The notes under the pieces are model-generated. The model searched no databases. It had not been told where the DNA came from and saw only the letters and a list, made by a program, of their open reading frames with translations. A DNA stretch of 64,000 bases, taken from contig NZ_JAQITF010000010.1 of NCBI RefSeq assembly GCF_028618665.1, positions 22,174 to 86,173 on the forward strand, read 5' to 3'. The position numbers and the translations under genes were made by a program. The stretch is from Bartonella sp. AU16XJBT. Its GTDB lineage: Bacteria; Pseudomonadota; Alphaproteobacteria; Rhizobiales; Rhizobiaceae. Positions 56,232-64,000 of this stretch are shown here, one piece after another. Position 1 is the first letter of the stretch; every line of letters starts with the position of its first letter.

Positions 56232-57719
56232 TTACCGTTTTTGGGCTGCTAAAATGTCTTGTACTGTTTGCACCAATTGCTCTTCATTAACCATCACTTG
56301 TGCAGGACGGCTTTCACGCCATGTTTGATTATCCTTAATTTCATGAGACAAACGCGCTCCTTCAATTAAATCTTTGATCTGTATTTTTCCGCTCTCACGT
56401 TCTTGTGAACCTTGGATGATCACACAAGGAGCTTGGCGCCGGTCTGCATATTTCATCTGCGCTTTAATTCCCGATGCGCCTAAATAAAGTTCCGCACAAA
56501 TTCCCGCATTTCGCAATTGCATCACCATTTTTTGATAGCGTGCAACAGCTTCTGGCTCTTTGTCCATCATCAGCACCACAACAGGTCCAAGACTATTTTT
56601 TACCGGCAATTTTTCAAGGTTTTGCAAAGCAGCAATCAAACGTGAAATCCCTATTGAAAAACCTGTTGCTGGAATATTTTCTCCACGAAACCGCGCAACC
56701 AGCCCATCATAACGCCCCCCCCCCCCAACAGAACCAAAGACAACTTTTAGCCCATCATCATTGAGAACATCAAAAAGCAATGCCGCCTCAAAAACAGGTC
56801 CCGTATAATATTCCAATCCACGGACCACCGAAGGATCAATTTTAATACGATTGTGATACCCATTGGCCGCAAAGATTGTTTGCATTTCTTCAAGTTCGCG
56901 AACCCCTTCAAGCCCTTGATCACTTTGACCAACGATTTTTCTGAGAGCATCAAGCGTTTCTTCTGCCGTTTTCGCTTCTATCGTGAGTAAGGACAAAATA
57001 CATTCAATCTCTTTATCTTGAAGCTCAGCTCCTTTTGTAAAATCACCACTTTCATCCAAACGCCCCTTGCCTAAAAGCAAACGCACGCCTTCAGGACCAA
57101 ATTTATCCAGTTTATCCATTGCTCGAAGAATCGTTAAGCGCTTTTCACTCTGCCCGCTTTCCCCTAAGCCAATCAACTGCAAAACACTTTCCAGAATTTT
57201 TCGGTTATTCAAACGAATGGCATAATCATGCGGCTGAATACCTAATTTTTCCAAACTATCTGCTGCCATCATGCAAATTTCAGCATCTGCTGCAACGGTT
57301 GGTGTTCCGACAATATCCGCATCAAATTGCATAAATTGCCGAAACCGCCCTGGTCCAGGCTTTTCATTGCGAAAAACAAACCCCAACCGATAACTGCGAT
57401 AGGGTTTTGGTAACGTTTCAAAATTTTCCGCAAAATAACGCGCAAGAGGAGCCGTCAGATCATAGCGTAAAGACATCCATTGTTCATCATCATCTTGGAG
57501 CGAAAAAACCCCTGCATTGGGGCGATCTGAATCAGGTAAAAACTTCCCCAACACATCCGTATATTCAAAAATGGGTGTTTCAAGTGCTTCAAAACCGTAA
57601 AGTTCATAAACTTCACGAATTTGCGCAATCATGGTTTCAGTGGCATACAATTGTGCACTTGTACGATCCACAAAACCACGGGGTAAACGGGCTTTGGTTT
57701 TTTCTTGTTTTAATGACAT
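56232..57719 (-). CDS. hisS: histidyl-tRNA synthetase
   Basis: A 495-residue class II synthetase that charges tRNA-His. Motif 1-type region is [12 protein letters not shown], motif 2 is [20 protein letters not shown] near residue 115, and the histidine-specific motifs are [14 protein letters not shown] and [13 protein letters not shown]; motif 3 is [15 protein letters not shown]. The start at 57719 (MSLKQEK) is preceded by AGAGAATAAC. The GGGGR codons contain a run of twelve identical bases (56715-56726), an unusual slippage-prone tract in an essential gene. Confidence 0.95.
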   Translation of the reverse strand: MSLKQEKTKARLPRGFVDRTSAQLYATETMIAQIREVYELYGFEALETPIFEYTDVLGKFLPDSDRPNAGVFSLQDDDEQWMSLRYDLTAPLARYFAENFETLPKPYRSYRLGFVFRNEKPGPGRFRQFMQFDADIVGTPTVAADAEICMMAADSLEKLGIQPHDYAIRLNNRKILESVLQLIGLGESGQSEKRLTILRAMDKLDKFGPEGVRLLLGKGRLDESGDFTKGAELQDKEIECILSLLTIEAKTAEETLDALRKIVGQSDQGLEGVRELEEMQTIFAANGYHNRIKIDPSVVRGLEYYTGPVFEAALLFDVLNDDGLKVVFGSVGGGGRYDGLVARFRGENIPATGFSIGISRLIAALQNLEKLPVKNSLGPVVVLMMDKEPEAVARYQKMVMQLRNAGICAELYLGASGIKAQMKYADRRQAPCVIIQGSQERESGKIQIKDLIEGARLSHEIKDNQTWRESRPAQVMVNEEQLVQTVQDILAAQKR

Positions 57720-58359
57720 GTTATTCTCTAGCAACAATATGTGTTTACGGATAACCATTATCCCATAGCAACAAACGCTGCAATGACTTTATCACCCTCA
57801 AAGCTTTTAACAATATGTTAGAGGCTTTTATTTTACAAAAGCAATCCGCCTTAAAGCAATCCTCTAAAAAATTTCCCCTTCATAAAGTCACGCCCCCACA
57901 CAAAACACTTGCGATAAAAAACATCATTCTATTGCCAATTTACCCTCTTTTTTAAAAAAATATCTCTTTATACTCTCGCATCCATTTCACAAACAACCTT
58001 ATGAATCATATAATGATATTCGCATAAAGTCTTCTGAACGTAAGATAAAATCTTCATGAAAAAGATAAAGTCCATTATACCTTCATCCCTCTTACCACCT
58101 CAATAAAAGCTGTAAGCCGGTCATACGCTTTATCCTTCAATGTTGCAAAAACTCTTGGCACTTGAAAGGAGGGCATAAAAAGCTTTAAAATGAGAAAAAT
58201 CTCATAACATGAACGTATCACCCAACCAGCAAAACAATGAGTGATGATCCCGTTGTGCCATAAAATATGATCATTTAAAATGTCGTAATATGAAATCAAC
58301 CGCTGAAACCCACTTTAAGGAAAAGCAAACTGTTTATAATCTCCAAACTGTTTACAATC
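57720..58359. other. no gene seen
   Basis: Intergenic region upstream of hisS. The frame at 58075-58299 on the minus strand has no ribosome binding site. Confidence 0.45.
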
Positions 58360-58880
58360 TATTATCTACGGATCGGTGGAACTTCAAGAATCTTTATCCT
58401 TTAGAGCCGTTAAAAGGTCAAAGCGAAACAAAAGCATTATCGCAATAATATGTTTCTAGACATTTTCATAAATCTTTATGAAGAGACATGGCTCACCTAT
58501 TCATATAAAGACAGCAGGGCATAAGCGAGACAAGACAGCAAGCTGTTTACAGACGATTTAATTGACAGATGAACACTTCTAAACACAGAAGCAAAACGAT
58601 AGAAAGGAAGAGACCTTGCGAAATTGAAACAGTCAAAAGAAGCAGAGCTTAAAGCTCATCTCATAACGTTTAATCGTTTTCATTATGAAAAAATGGAAGC
58701 ATTACCACCATGCTGCCCCTAAATACTTTCATGAATATTTATAAAAAGAAGTGGCTTATATATTCATATGAATATTAGCCAAATGGAATGCGTTAGACAA
58801 GACACTGTGTTGGTTACAGACGATTTTTTTTAAAAGTCAGCGTGGATTAAAAATCTTCGTCTTTTAAGATAAAGAGGAAA
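58360..58880. repeat. degenerate tandem duplication
   Basis: About 58470-58570 (TTTATGAAGAGACATGGCT, ATTCATATAAAG, GACAAGACAGCAAGCTG, TTACAGACGATTT) recurs as 58740-58835 (TTTATAAAAAGAAGTGGCT, ATTCATATGAATA, GACAAGACACTGTGTTGG, TTACAGACGATTT). Flanking similarities (CTTTATCCTTTAGAG and CTTCGTCTTTTAAGATAAAGAG) suggest a unit of roughly 270-470 bases. No coding sense found. Confidence 0.45.
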
Positions 58881-58903
58881 TAAAAAGAATAGTGCGCCAT
58901 ACA

Positions 58904-58974
58904 TCATATATTCTGATCAGAAAGCAGCTTTAAAATTGCTTTTTGTTTGACAGATGTCAGGACTCTAAAACTTT
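58904..58974 (-). pseudogene. out-of-frame 3' tail of the trp gene (copy 2)
   Basis: In the -1 frame the sequence reads LLLKSFRVLTSVKQKAILKL then LSDQNI and a stop at 58904-58906. It is nearly identical to the out-of-frame tail of trp copy 1. Confidence 0.6.
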
Positions 58975-59265
58975 TTAAAAGCAAATATTCCTCTTTGCTC
59001 GCTGCGAGTTCATCATAATGGTACGAAGCGTTTTCTTTTGTGATGATATTAGTATAAAAAAGGCAAGAGGAACATTCAAAATATCGGAAATTTCCTTTAA
59101 ACGCCCTGCACTCACACGGTTTAAGCCTTTTTCATATTTCTGGATTTGTTGGAAGCTCACACCTAAATGTTGACCTAATGTTTTTTGAGACATCTTCAGC
59201 ATTTTTCGCCTAAAGCGAATTCTTTTGCCAACAAAAAGATCAATATTAATATTTTGATTTTGCAT
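58975..59265 (-). CDS. XRE-family transcriptional regulator (Trp type), copy 2, C-terminally frameshifted
   Basis: A 96-residue helix-turn-helix protein, very similar to the regulator at 13045 (shared YEKGLNRVSAGRLKEISDIL and VSFQQIQK). It lies downstream of the second Brt-type RNA. The ribosome binding site is GGGGGAGG before the ATG. As in copy 1, the frame ends after a short unrelated tail while the conserved C-terminal sequence continues in the -1 frame to 58904. DNA binding should be intact. Confidence 0.85.
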   Translation of the reverse strand: MQNQNINIDLFVGKRIRFRRKMLKMSQKTLGQHLGVSFQQIQKYEKGLNRVSAGRLKEISDILNVPLAFFILISSQKKTLRTIMMNSQRAKRNICF

Positions 59266-59282
59266 TTTCCTCCCCCACCGGG

Positions 59283-59475
59283 TGCGAGCGCCCTCACACG
59301 AGTACTCCGGGAGCTTGAAAACACTGAATCCGAATCAGCATTTTGCTTTTAGTGCGTCGACACACCTGAACATAGCAAAATCTCCCGGAATTCCTAGATA
59401 CCTGCAAAGCAGGTTTATCTTCGTGTTCGGATTTAGGGTTTTCAAGGCCCTATTGGGTCATTGCGTATGCGACCA
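59283..59475 (-). ncRNA. Brt-type small RNA / structured leader (copy 2)
   Basis: Minus-strand counterpart of the RNA at 12842. The same stems form with different bases: CTTGAAAAC with GTTTTCAAG (against CTAAAAC with GTTTTAG), ATCCGAA with TTCGGAT (against AGCTAAA with TTTAGCT), and CCTGCTTTGCAGG (against CCGCTTTGCGG). GGAATTCCGGGAG is kept. The paired changes support a conserved RNA structure. The trp regulator follows at 59265. Confidence 0.75.
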
Positions 59476-60319
59476 AAACACCTTTTAACGTGTAAAGTAA
59501 TTTCAGGATCTTTGTAATAAAAATAGTTTTTCTTAAATTTGCAGAATTCATTTTTAATGAGAAGTTATCTGCTTCTCACATTCTTTAACACACACGCATC
59601 ACAATCATACCATCAAGCCCCCATTTCACAAAAGGCCCCCCCTTGGTTCTTAAGGCCAATTCCTCCAGCTTGGCAGCATCCTTAACCAATACAAAACAGC
59701 TTTTGTTTTGTCCTTCACGCGAGCACCAGACAGGTGATTATTCTGCTCTCCCATTAACAACATCGACATTGAGAGGATAGAGACCCCATGAAAAATCAAA
59801 AGGTGAAACCTTTTTTAAAGAAAAAATCAGATTATTGACAAACCAGAATGGGTTTAGAATTTTCAGCTTCTAAGGAAGAGAGAAAATCAAAAATCCATCT
59901 ATTGTATGAACCTCTCAGCCTTCATCCCTCTATTTGATTGAAAATGTGCACCTCCTCAATCCAAGGCTTTTCAATTCTCCAAAGACTCTTATGCTTCATC
60001 TCTGAGACCTTTGAACCTTTCTTTTGCACATTTCATCTTATCTCATCGCCTTTGAAAGAACTCTTCCCGTCAATATCTTGTCCAAAATCTCTGTATTTTC
60101 CTGCTCCTCTTTTTTCAAACAGTTGTTTTTTCAAACACTTGCTTGCAAAATTCTCCTTCTACCAACATCAAATACAAGACACATGCTTTTTAAAAAGTCT
60201 CAAGAGGAACATTTGCTTTTAGATAAATCCCCAAATTCCCCAGCATCTTTCTTAAAACTGAATAAGAAGCATTCTTTTTTAGAATGAAGAGACTCCCCCT
60301 TAGAACAAGAGCCCAAAAC
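59476..60319. other. gene-free stretch with a possible trp tail remnant
   Basis: No supported gene. At about 60200-60290 one frame reads SQEEHLLLDKS and LKLNKK, weakly like SKEEFLLLKS and LKL of the trp tail, so a third, strongly decayed trp copy is possible. The open frames here have no start signals. Confidence 0.35.
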
Positions 60320-61165
60320 TTAAGATAGAAGTGTGTTTTTAGATTGCTCAGCAAAATTATGAATGATATTTTTTAAATCAACACTCTTTCGACCAGCCTC
60401 TGTAATCGACCTTGAAATTGAAGGAATAATATTCTGCCATAGCCTTTGAGGAAACTGCTGAGTTAATTGTGTTATTGTTCCCCCTTGAGCCCCAATGCCA
60501 GGAACGAGAAACAAGCTATTTTCTAACTGTTCAATTGTCTCTTTTGCGTCACAGCCTAATGTTGCACCAATAACCGCCCCGATAGGACCAACATGACGAT
60601 ATTGACTTGAAGATTGGCTATTATAGTCAAAAATACGCTCTGCCAAATGAACAGAAACCGTTTGATCGCCAATACGTGCATTGCGAATATCTTTACCCTC
60701 CGGATTAGATGATTGAACAACCATAAAGGCAGCCGTTTTTGTTTCTTCTGCAATCTTTATCAAAGGAATAAGAGCATCAAACCCTAAAAAAGGATTGACT
60801 GTTATAGCATCGGCTTTGAAGGGACTATTGACGCCAAGCCAAGCTTTACCGTAAGCTTCAGCGGTAGATCCAATATCCCCTCTTTTTGTATCAACGAGAA
60901 CCAACAAACCTTGTTTTTGTGCATTTTCAATGAGTTCTTTCAAAACTTGAAGCCCTTCCACCCCATATAACTCAAAAAATGCAGCTTGCGGCTTTATGAT
61001 CCCCACCTTTCCCACAACCGCTGTTAAAAGGATATCGCAAAAATCTTTTAAACCTTTATAATCGCAGCTCAAATTCCATGATTGTAAAACTTTATGACTC
61101 GGATCAAATCCCACACAAAGGGGGCCATATTTCTCACTATTTTTAAAAAAAGCTGAACAAAACAT
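60320..61165 (-). CDS. pyrF: orotidine 5'-phosphate decarboxylase (type 2)
   Basis: A 281-residue enzyme making UMP from OMP in pyrimidine synthesis. The motif LCVGFDPSH lies near residue 16, the catalytic LVDTKRGDIGSTAEAYG near 88-104 (K and D residues of D-x-K-x-x-D type), and VVQSSNPEG and FLVPGIGAQGG near the C-terminus. These fit the longer, type 2 form of PyrF. The ATG at 61165 has AGGA 6 bases upstream, which decides against the GTG at 61180. Confidence 0.94.
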   Translation of the reverse strand: MFCSAFFKNSEKYGPLCVGFDPSHKVLQSWNLSCDYKGLKDFCDILLTAVVGKVGIIKPQAAFFELYGVEGLQVLKELIENAQKQGLLVLVDTKRGDIGSTAEAYGKAWLGVNSPFKADAITVNPFLGFDALIPLIKIAEETKTAAFMVVQSSNPEGKDIRNARIGDQTVSVHLAERIFDYNSQSSSQYRHVGPIGAVIGATLGCDAKETIEQLENSLFLVPGIGAQGGTITQLTQQFPQRLWQNIIPSISRSITEAGRKSVDLKNIIHNFAEQSKNTLLS

Positions 61166-61670
61166 TTTATATCCTAACACGGTCTCTTCTTAAACTTTTT
61201 GATACAAACAAAAAGAAAAGCATTTGTCAAAAGGATACAATCGTAAAAACACACAGAAAGCACTCTCGTAAACAAAATCTGCTCTTACTTATGAAAGTTA
61301 TTCCCATTCACAATACTTATCGCATAGTTCTCAACCAAGACGTTGTCATGAGACAAAAATTTAAACTTTATGACAGAATACGAACAAAAAAGCATTCCAT
61401 CCTATTTCGTTCGATAACCTCGTGAAGCTAAACCACACACACCCCACTTTATTTCTTTTACGCCCTTTTTTTACAATCAACAAAACTTCTCGATAAATAC
61501 GCTTTAAACGAAAGTTTCAAAAGAAAATGCTCCACCATGATGCTCTCTATCTTAACTTTGGATCTTTTCTCTTCATTTTTAGCGGCTAAATTATCCATTA
61601 TGGATCATAAACTTTGGAACATAATTGGCAAAAAGGCATTGTATCTCCAGCATATTCAAGGAGATAAAAC
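61166..61670. other. no gene seen
   Basis: Divergent promoter region between pyrF and the membrane-protein gene. No RNA or repeat recognised. Confidence 0.4.
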
Positions 61671-62747
61671 ATGGAAACCCGCATTCCTGAAGACACATCT
61701 TTCGATACGAATTTTCTAGGAGAAACATCTCTAGAAACAAAATATTCATTTTTTCATACACCTATTTCATGGTCTGCTATTTTTGCTGGATTGTTAACAG
61801 CTCTTGCCGTCTCAATCTGCCTCTCTTTCCTCACTGCCGCTTTAGGCTTAAGCCAAATGGACTTTACCTCGTCCTCGCCTTTTACAGGTTCTTTTCTCTC
61901 TATGGGTATTGGTTCCCTCATCGTTATGCTGATAAGCCTTGCTTTGGGGGGCTTTGTAGCCGGACGTTTTGCTGAAATCTCTGGGGCTCTTCATGGTTTC
62001 TTAACCTGGGCGCTCATAACACTGCTGATGACACTCCAAGCCATCCACGTGGTTTCTAGTACAGCAAACTTAAGCGCTAAAGCGGTTGGAAAAAGCACTT
62101 CTATGATCCAACAAACCGTCGACAGCCTCCCTTCCCTACTGTCAAAAATAAACAGCGAAAGCTTTGAAAAGTTTTTTGCAGAAAAACGCGACAATGGGAT
62201 TAATTTTGACCGACTTGGCAATGAATTGCGCACCCTTCTCAACAAAAGTGATATTCCAGCTCTCAATCCTGAACGCTTGAAACAAACCTATCAAGCTGCG
62301 CTCAACGATATTGGATCTGCGATAACCGCTTTCAAAAATGATCCTTCGCATTATCGCAGCACTCTGAAAAATTTAGGGGATAGTCTTTCTCATCGCATAG
62401 AAGCTCTAACGGCAAAATTTGATCAAAGCGATATCATCAAAACCTTGATGAACAATGGCATGTCGCGTACAGATGCAGAAACAACAGCCAACCGTGCCGT
62501 CCATATGTATCAAAGGGCAGAAGAAAAAACGGGACAAGCCCTCAAAGCTCTAGAAAAACAAGCCGATACCTTGTCTCAAAAGCTTGATACAAAGGCAAAA
62601 AATGCTCTTCAGATGGCTGATAAAGCCACAACAAAAGCATCATACATGGGATGGTGGGGCTTTTTAGGAAGTCTGATTGGTGCCCTAATTTCCAGCATTT
62701 TTGGCTATTATGGTTACAGAAGCCAAAAAGATTTTTTCAAGCTTTAA
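61671..62747 (+). CDS. membrane protein of the rhizobial 'PhnA-like' type, function unknown
   Basis: A 358-residue protein. Near residue 35, SWSAIFAGLLTALAVSICLSFL starts the first of three N-terminal membrane segments; the second is SFLSMGIGSLIVMLISLALGGFVAG and the third LHGFLTWALITLLMTLQAIHVV. A long helical part (about 150-325, rich in K, T, A and D) follows, and a last membrane segment is MGWWGFLGSLIGALISSIFGYYG. The S-W-x-A-I-F-A-G motif is shared with rhizobial proteins loosely annotated 'PhnA-like'; these are unrelated to the zinc-ribbon PhnA at 51093. ATG 61671 has AAGGAGAT upstream. No function can be assigned. Confidence 0.82.
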   Translation: METRIPEDTSFDTNFLGETSLETKYSFFHTPISWSAIFAGLLTALAVSICLSFLTAALGLSQMDFTSSSPFTGSFLSMGIGSLIVMLISLALGGFVAGRFAEISGALHGFLTWALITLLMTLQAIHVVSSTANLSAKAVGKSTSMIQQTVDSLPSLLSKINSESFEKFFAEKRDNGINFDRLGNELRTLLNKSDIPALNPERLKQTYQAALNDIGSAITAFKNDPSHYRSTLKNLGDSLSHRIEALTAKFDQSDIIKTLMNNGMSRTDAETTANRAVHMYQRAEEKTGQALKALEKQADTLSQKLDTKAKNALQMADKATTKASYMGWWGFLGSLIGALISSIFGYYGYRSQKDFFKL

Positions 62748-62811
62748 AAAGCAGAAACTTTTTTACACTTTAATTTTAAAAACTTGTGCCTCTAAAGCAA
62801 AACAAACCGAT

Positions 62812-62838
62812 AAAAGCTGCACCATCTGTGCAGCTTTT
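62812..62838 (+). terminator. factor-independent terminator
   Basis: AAAAGCTGCAC (62812-62822) and GTGCAGCTTTT (62828-62838) form a perfect 11-bp stem with a 5-base loop, followed by TC. It lies 65 bases after the membrane-protein gene and is nearly symmetrical, so it could work on both strands. Confidence 0.85.
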
Positions 62839-62839
62839 T

Positions 62840-63275
62840 CATCGGCTATACGTGAAGTTAAGCGTTTTTAGGGATTAACAACTCCATTGCGCCTCTCGCT
62901 TTTTTTGCACATGATGAGAAAAGGCTGAGTAAAATACAAAAAAACAACAAAGAGAGATCATGAATTTAAGGGAGTATTTTTAGTCTCATGTTTCCCTTAA
63001 GCGACATGCTAGGGGGATATGCAAAATTAGATGGAATTGGGTATATTTTTAGCCCTAGGGGAAACAACGAGATTTTTAAACCGCATTCTTTCCCACTTTT
63101 TCTCTCTACCCCACTGGTTATGAGGGTAAAAAGCTCCGTTTGCTCTTTTTTAATCAGTAAAGCACTTTCCTCATTTTATTATTAGAGATTGATGTAAGAG
63201 TTTTTGATTATGGCAGTTTCGTTTGAGAGTGGCCCCTTGTATCTTTTTACGCAGGAAAGCTTCCGCTCAAGCACG
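62840..63275. other. no gene seen between two terminators
   Basis: About 430 bases bounded by two strong hairpins. Short frames have no start signals. A small transcribed RNA between the terminators is possible but nothing in the sequence proves it. Confidence 0.4.
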
Positions 63276-63277
63276 CA

Positions 63278-63313
63278 TAAAAAAAGCTGTATAGATTTGT
63301 ACAGCTTTTTTTC
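63278..63313. terminator. factor-independent terminator, possibly bidirectional
   Basis: AAAAAAAGCTGTA (about 63279-63291) pairs with TACAGCTTTTTTT (63300-63312), with A- and T-runs on both sides. The core AGCTGTA/TACAGCT resembles the hairpin at 62812. Confidence 0.8.
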
Positions 63314-64000
63314 TTTTTAGATGTTTCAGCGTTCGCTGCGTTTCATCGCTCCAATACTTCTTAAGCAAAATGATGCAAACAGTGGAAAGACTGTAAAGAA
63401 GTGGATATTCTCAATACCTTAGAAAATAAGCATCCCCTTTTAATGTTTAAAAGGTAGTTTTCCAGTACCGATAGGCTATAAAATTCACCATTTCTATCAA
63501 GGAACCACATTAAGCTTTACGTGGCCTATTGTTCTTTCTTTGTTACCTGCACCCTGCTTCATCATTTTTGGCTTTATCTAGCTTTAAAAAGATGTAGAGT
63601 TTCAATGTTTTTTTACTGTTTTGTCTAGGTTTTACCATGCAGGAGTTGATGTAAAAATTCCCAACGTTAGTGCATTTCTGCAAAAGTAAAAAAAACCTTC
63701 ACAAACAAATAATGAGGATGATGCAAAAGTGTTGGGGGAAAAAGGTCGCATATTGTGCAGAAAATAGAGATGTTGTCTCTGAAAATAGGATAAGGCAAGA
63801 GATATCGTAAAAGAGAGAGAGAAGCATAAATTTGGTTCCTGCAAACCTTTTATGCATAGAATTGCACACCTATAGGCTCTTTACACTCTAACATTGCGCC
63901 CCTCCAACACTTGTGCTGTTTGTCATGTTATGTTTTTTTGTGGGATTTAGAGATTTCTAAAAACCTATTATAATATGGGATTTTAGCGTTTTTTAAAATA
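63314..64000. other. no gene seen
   Basis: AT-rich sequence to the window end. The minus-strand frame at 63632-63844 lacks a ribosome binding site and a sensible composition. Confidence 0.45.

Overview
This window is chromosomal DNA of a Bartonella species. It is AT-rich, and many intergenic stretches are long and decayed. It carries a complete VirB/VirD4 type IV secretion system (T4SS) with its Bep effector genes, plus alphaproteobacterial housekeeping genes and a ncRNA/regulator pair (brt-trp) described only in this genus. The gene order virB2-virB11, biaA-bepA, virD4, bepB, bepC, then BID-only effectors fits the lineage of B. henselae, B. tribocorum and B. grahamii. The distal effectors differ from the B. 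henselae set as I remember it, so I do not name a species. All calls come from reading sequence; no database was searched.

Layout. 1-9.3 kb is mostly decayed accessory DNA. It holds a partial gene at the left edge, an array of EexN-like lipoprotein genes (one broken), a ParA gene with a small ribbon-helix-helix partner, a TIGR01244-type phosphatase and several fragments of a phage integrase. 9.8-11.8 kb holds ribF and a HAD phosphatase. 12.8-13.4 kb is the first brt-trp pair. 14.0-16.1 kb holds another EexN-like gene, a small membrane protein and an SNase-like protein. 16.4-25.3 kb is virB2-virB11, tightly packed with overlapping ends. 25.3-45.1 kb is the effector region: biaA, bepA, virD4, bepB, bepC, four effectors without a FIC domain (two rich in tyrosine motifs, one with two BIDs, one proline-rich with two BIDs) and a 1078-residue protein with two FIC-OB units and one BID. 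45.9-49.8 kb holds murJ, trpS, a UspA protein and an Nfu protein. 51-57.7 kb holds a PhnA-like protein, pgm, a peroxiredoxin, an unknown gene and hisS. 58.9-59.5 kb is the second brt-trp pair in inverted orientation. 60.3-62.7 kb holds pyrF and a membrane protein. The last 1.2 kb shows no gene.

How the genes work together. VirB2-B11 form the secretion channel and its ATPases. VirD4 is the coupling protein that recruits Bep proteins by their C-terminal BID domains and tails. BiaA is the antitoxin that restrains the BepA FIC enzyme inside the bacterium. The effectors act in host cells by FIC chemistry or binding, by BID functions, or by tyrosine or proline motifs that host kinases, SH2 or SH3 proteins can bind.

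Main observations. (1) Decayed biaA copies lie just upstream of bepB and bepC, and two decayed virD4 3' ends lie between these genes, so the effector set seems to have grown by duplicating a biaA-bepA-virD4 block. (2) The 1078-residue protein looks like a fusion of two effector genes, with a truncated BID start and a Bep-tail-like motif left in the linker. (3) The two brt RNAs show compensatory base changes in long stems, and both trp genes carry the same apparent -1 frameshift. (4) At least ten decayed fragments covering only the 5' part of one integrase gene are scattered through the window.
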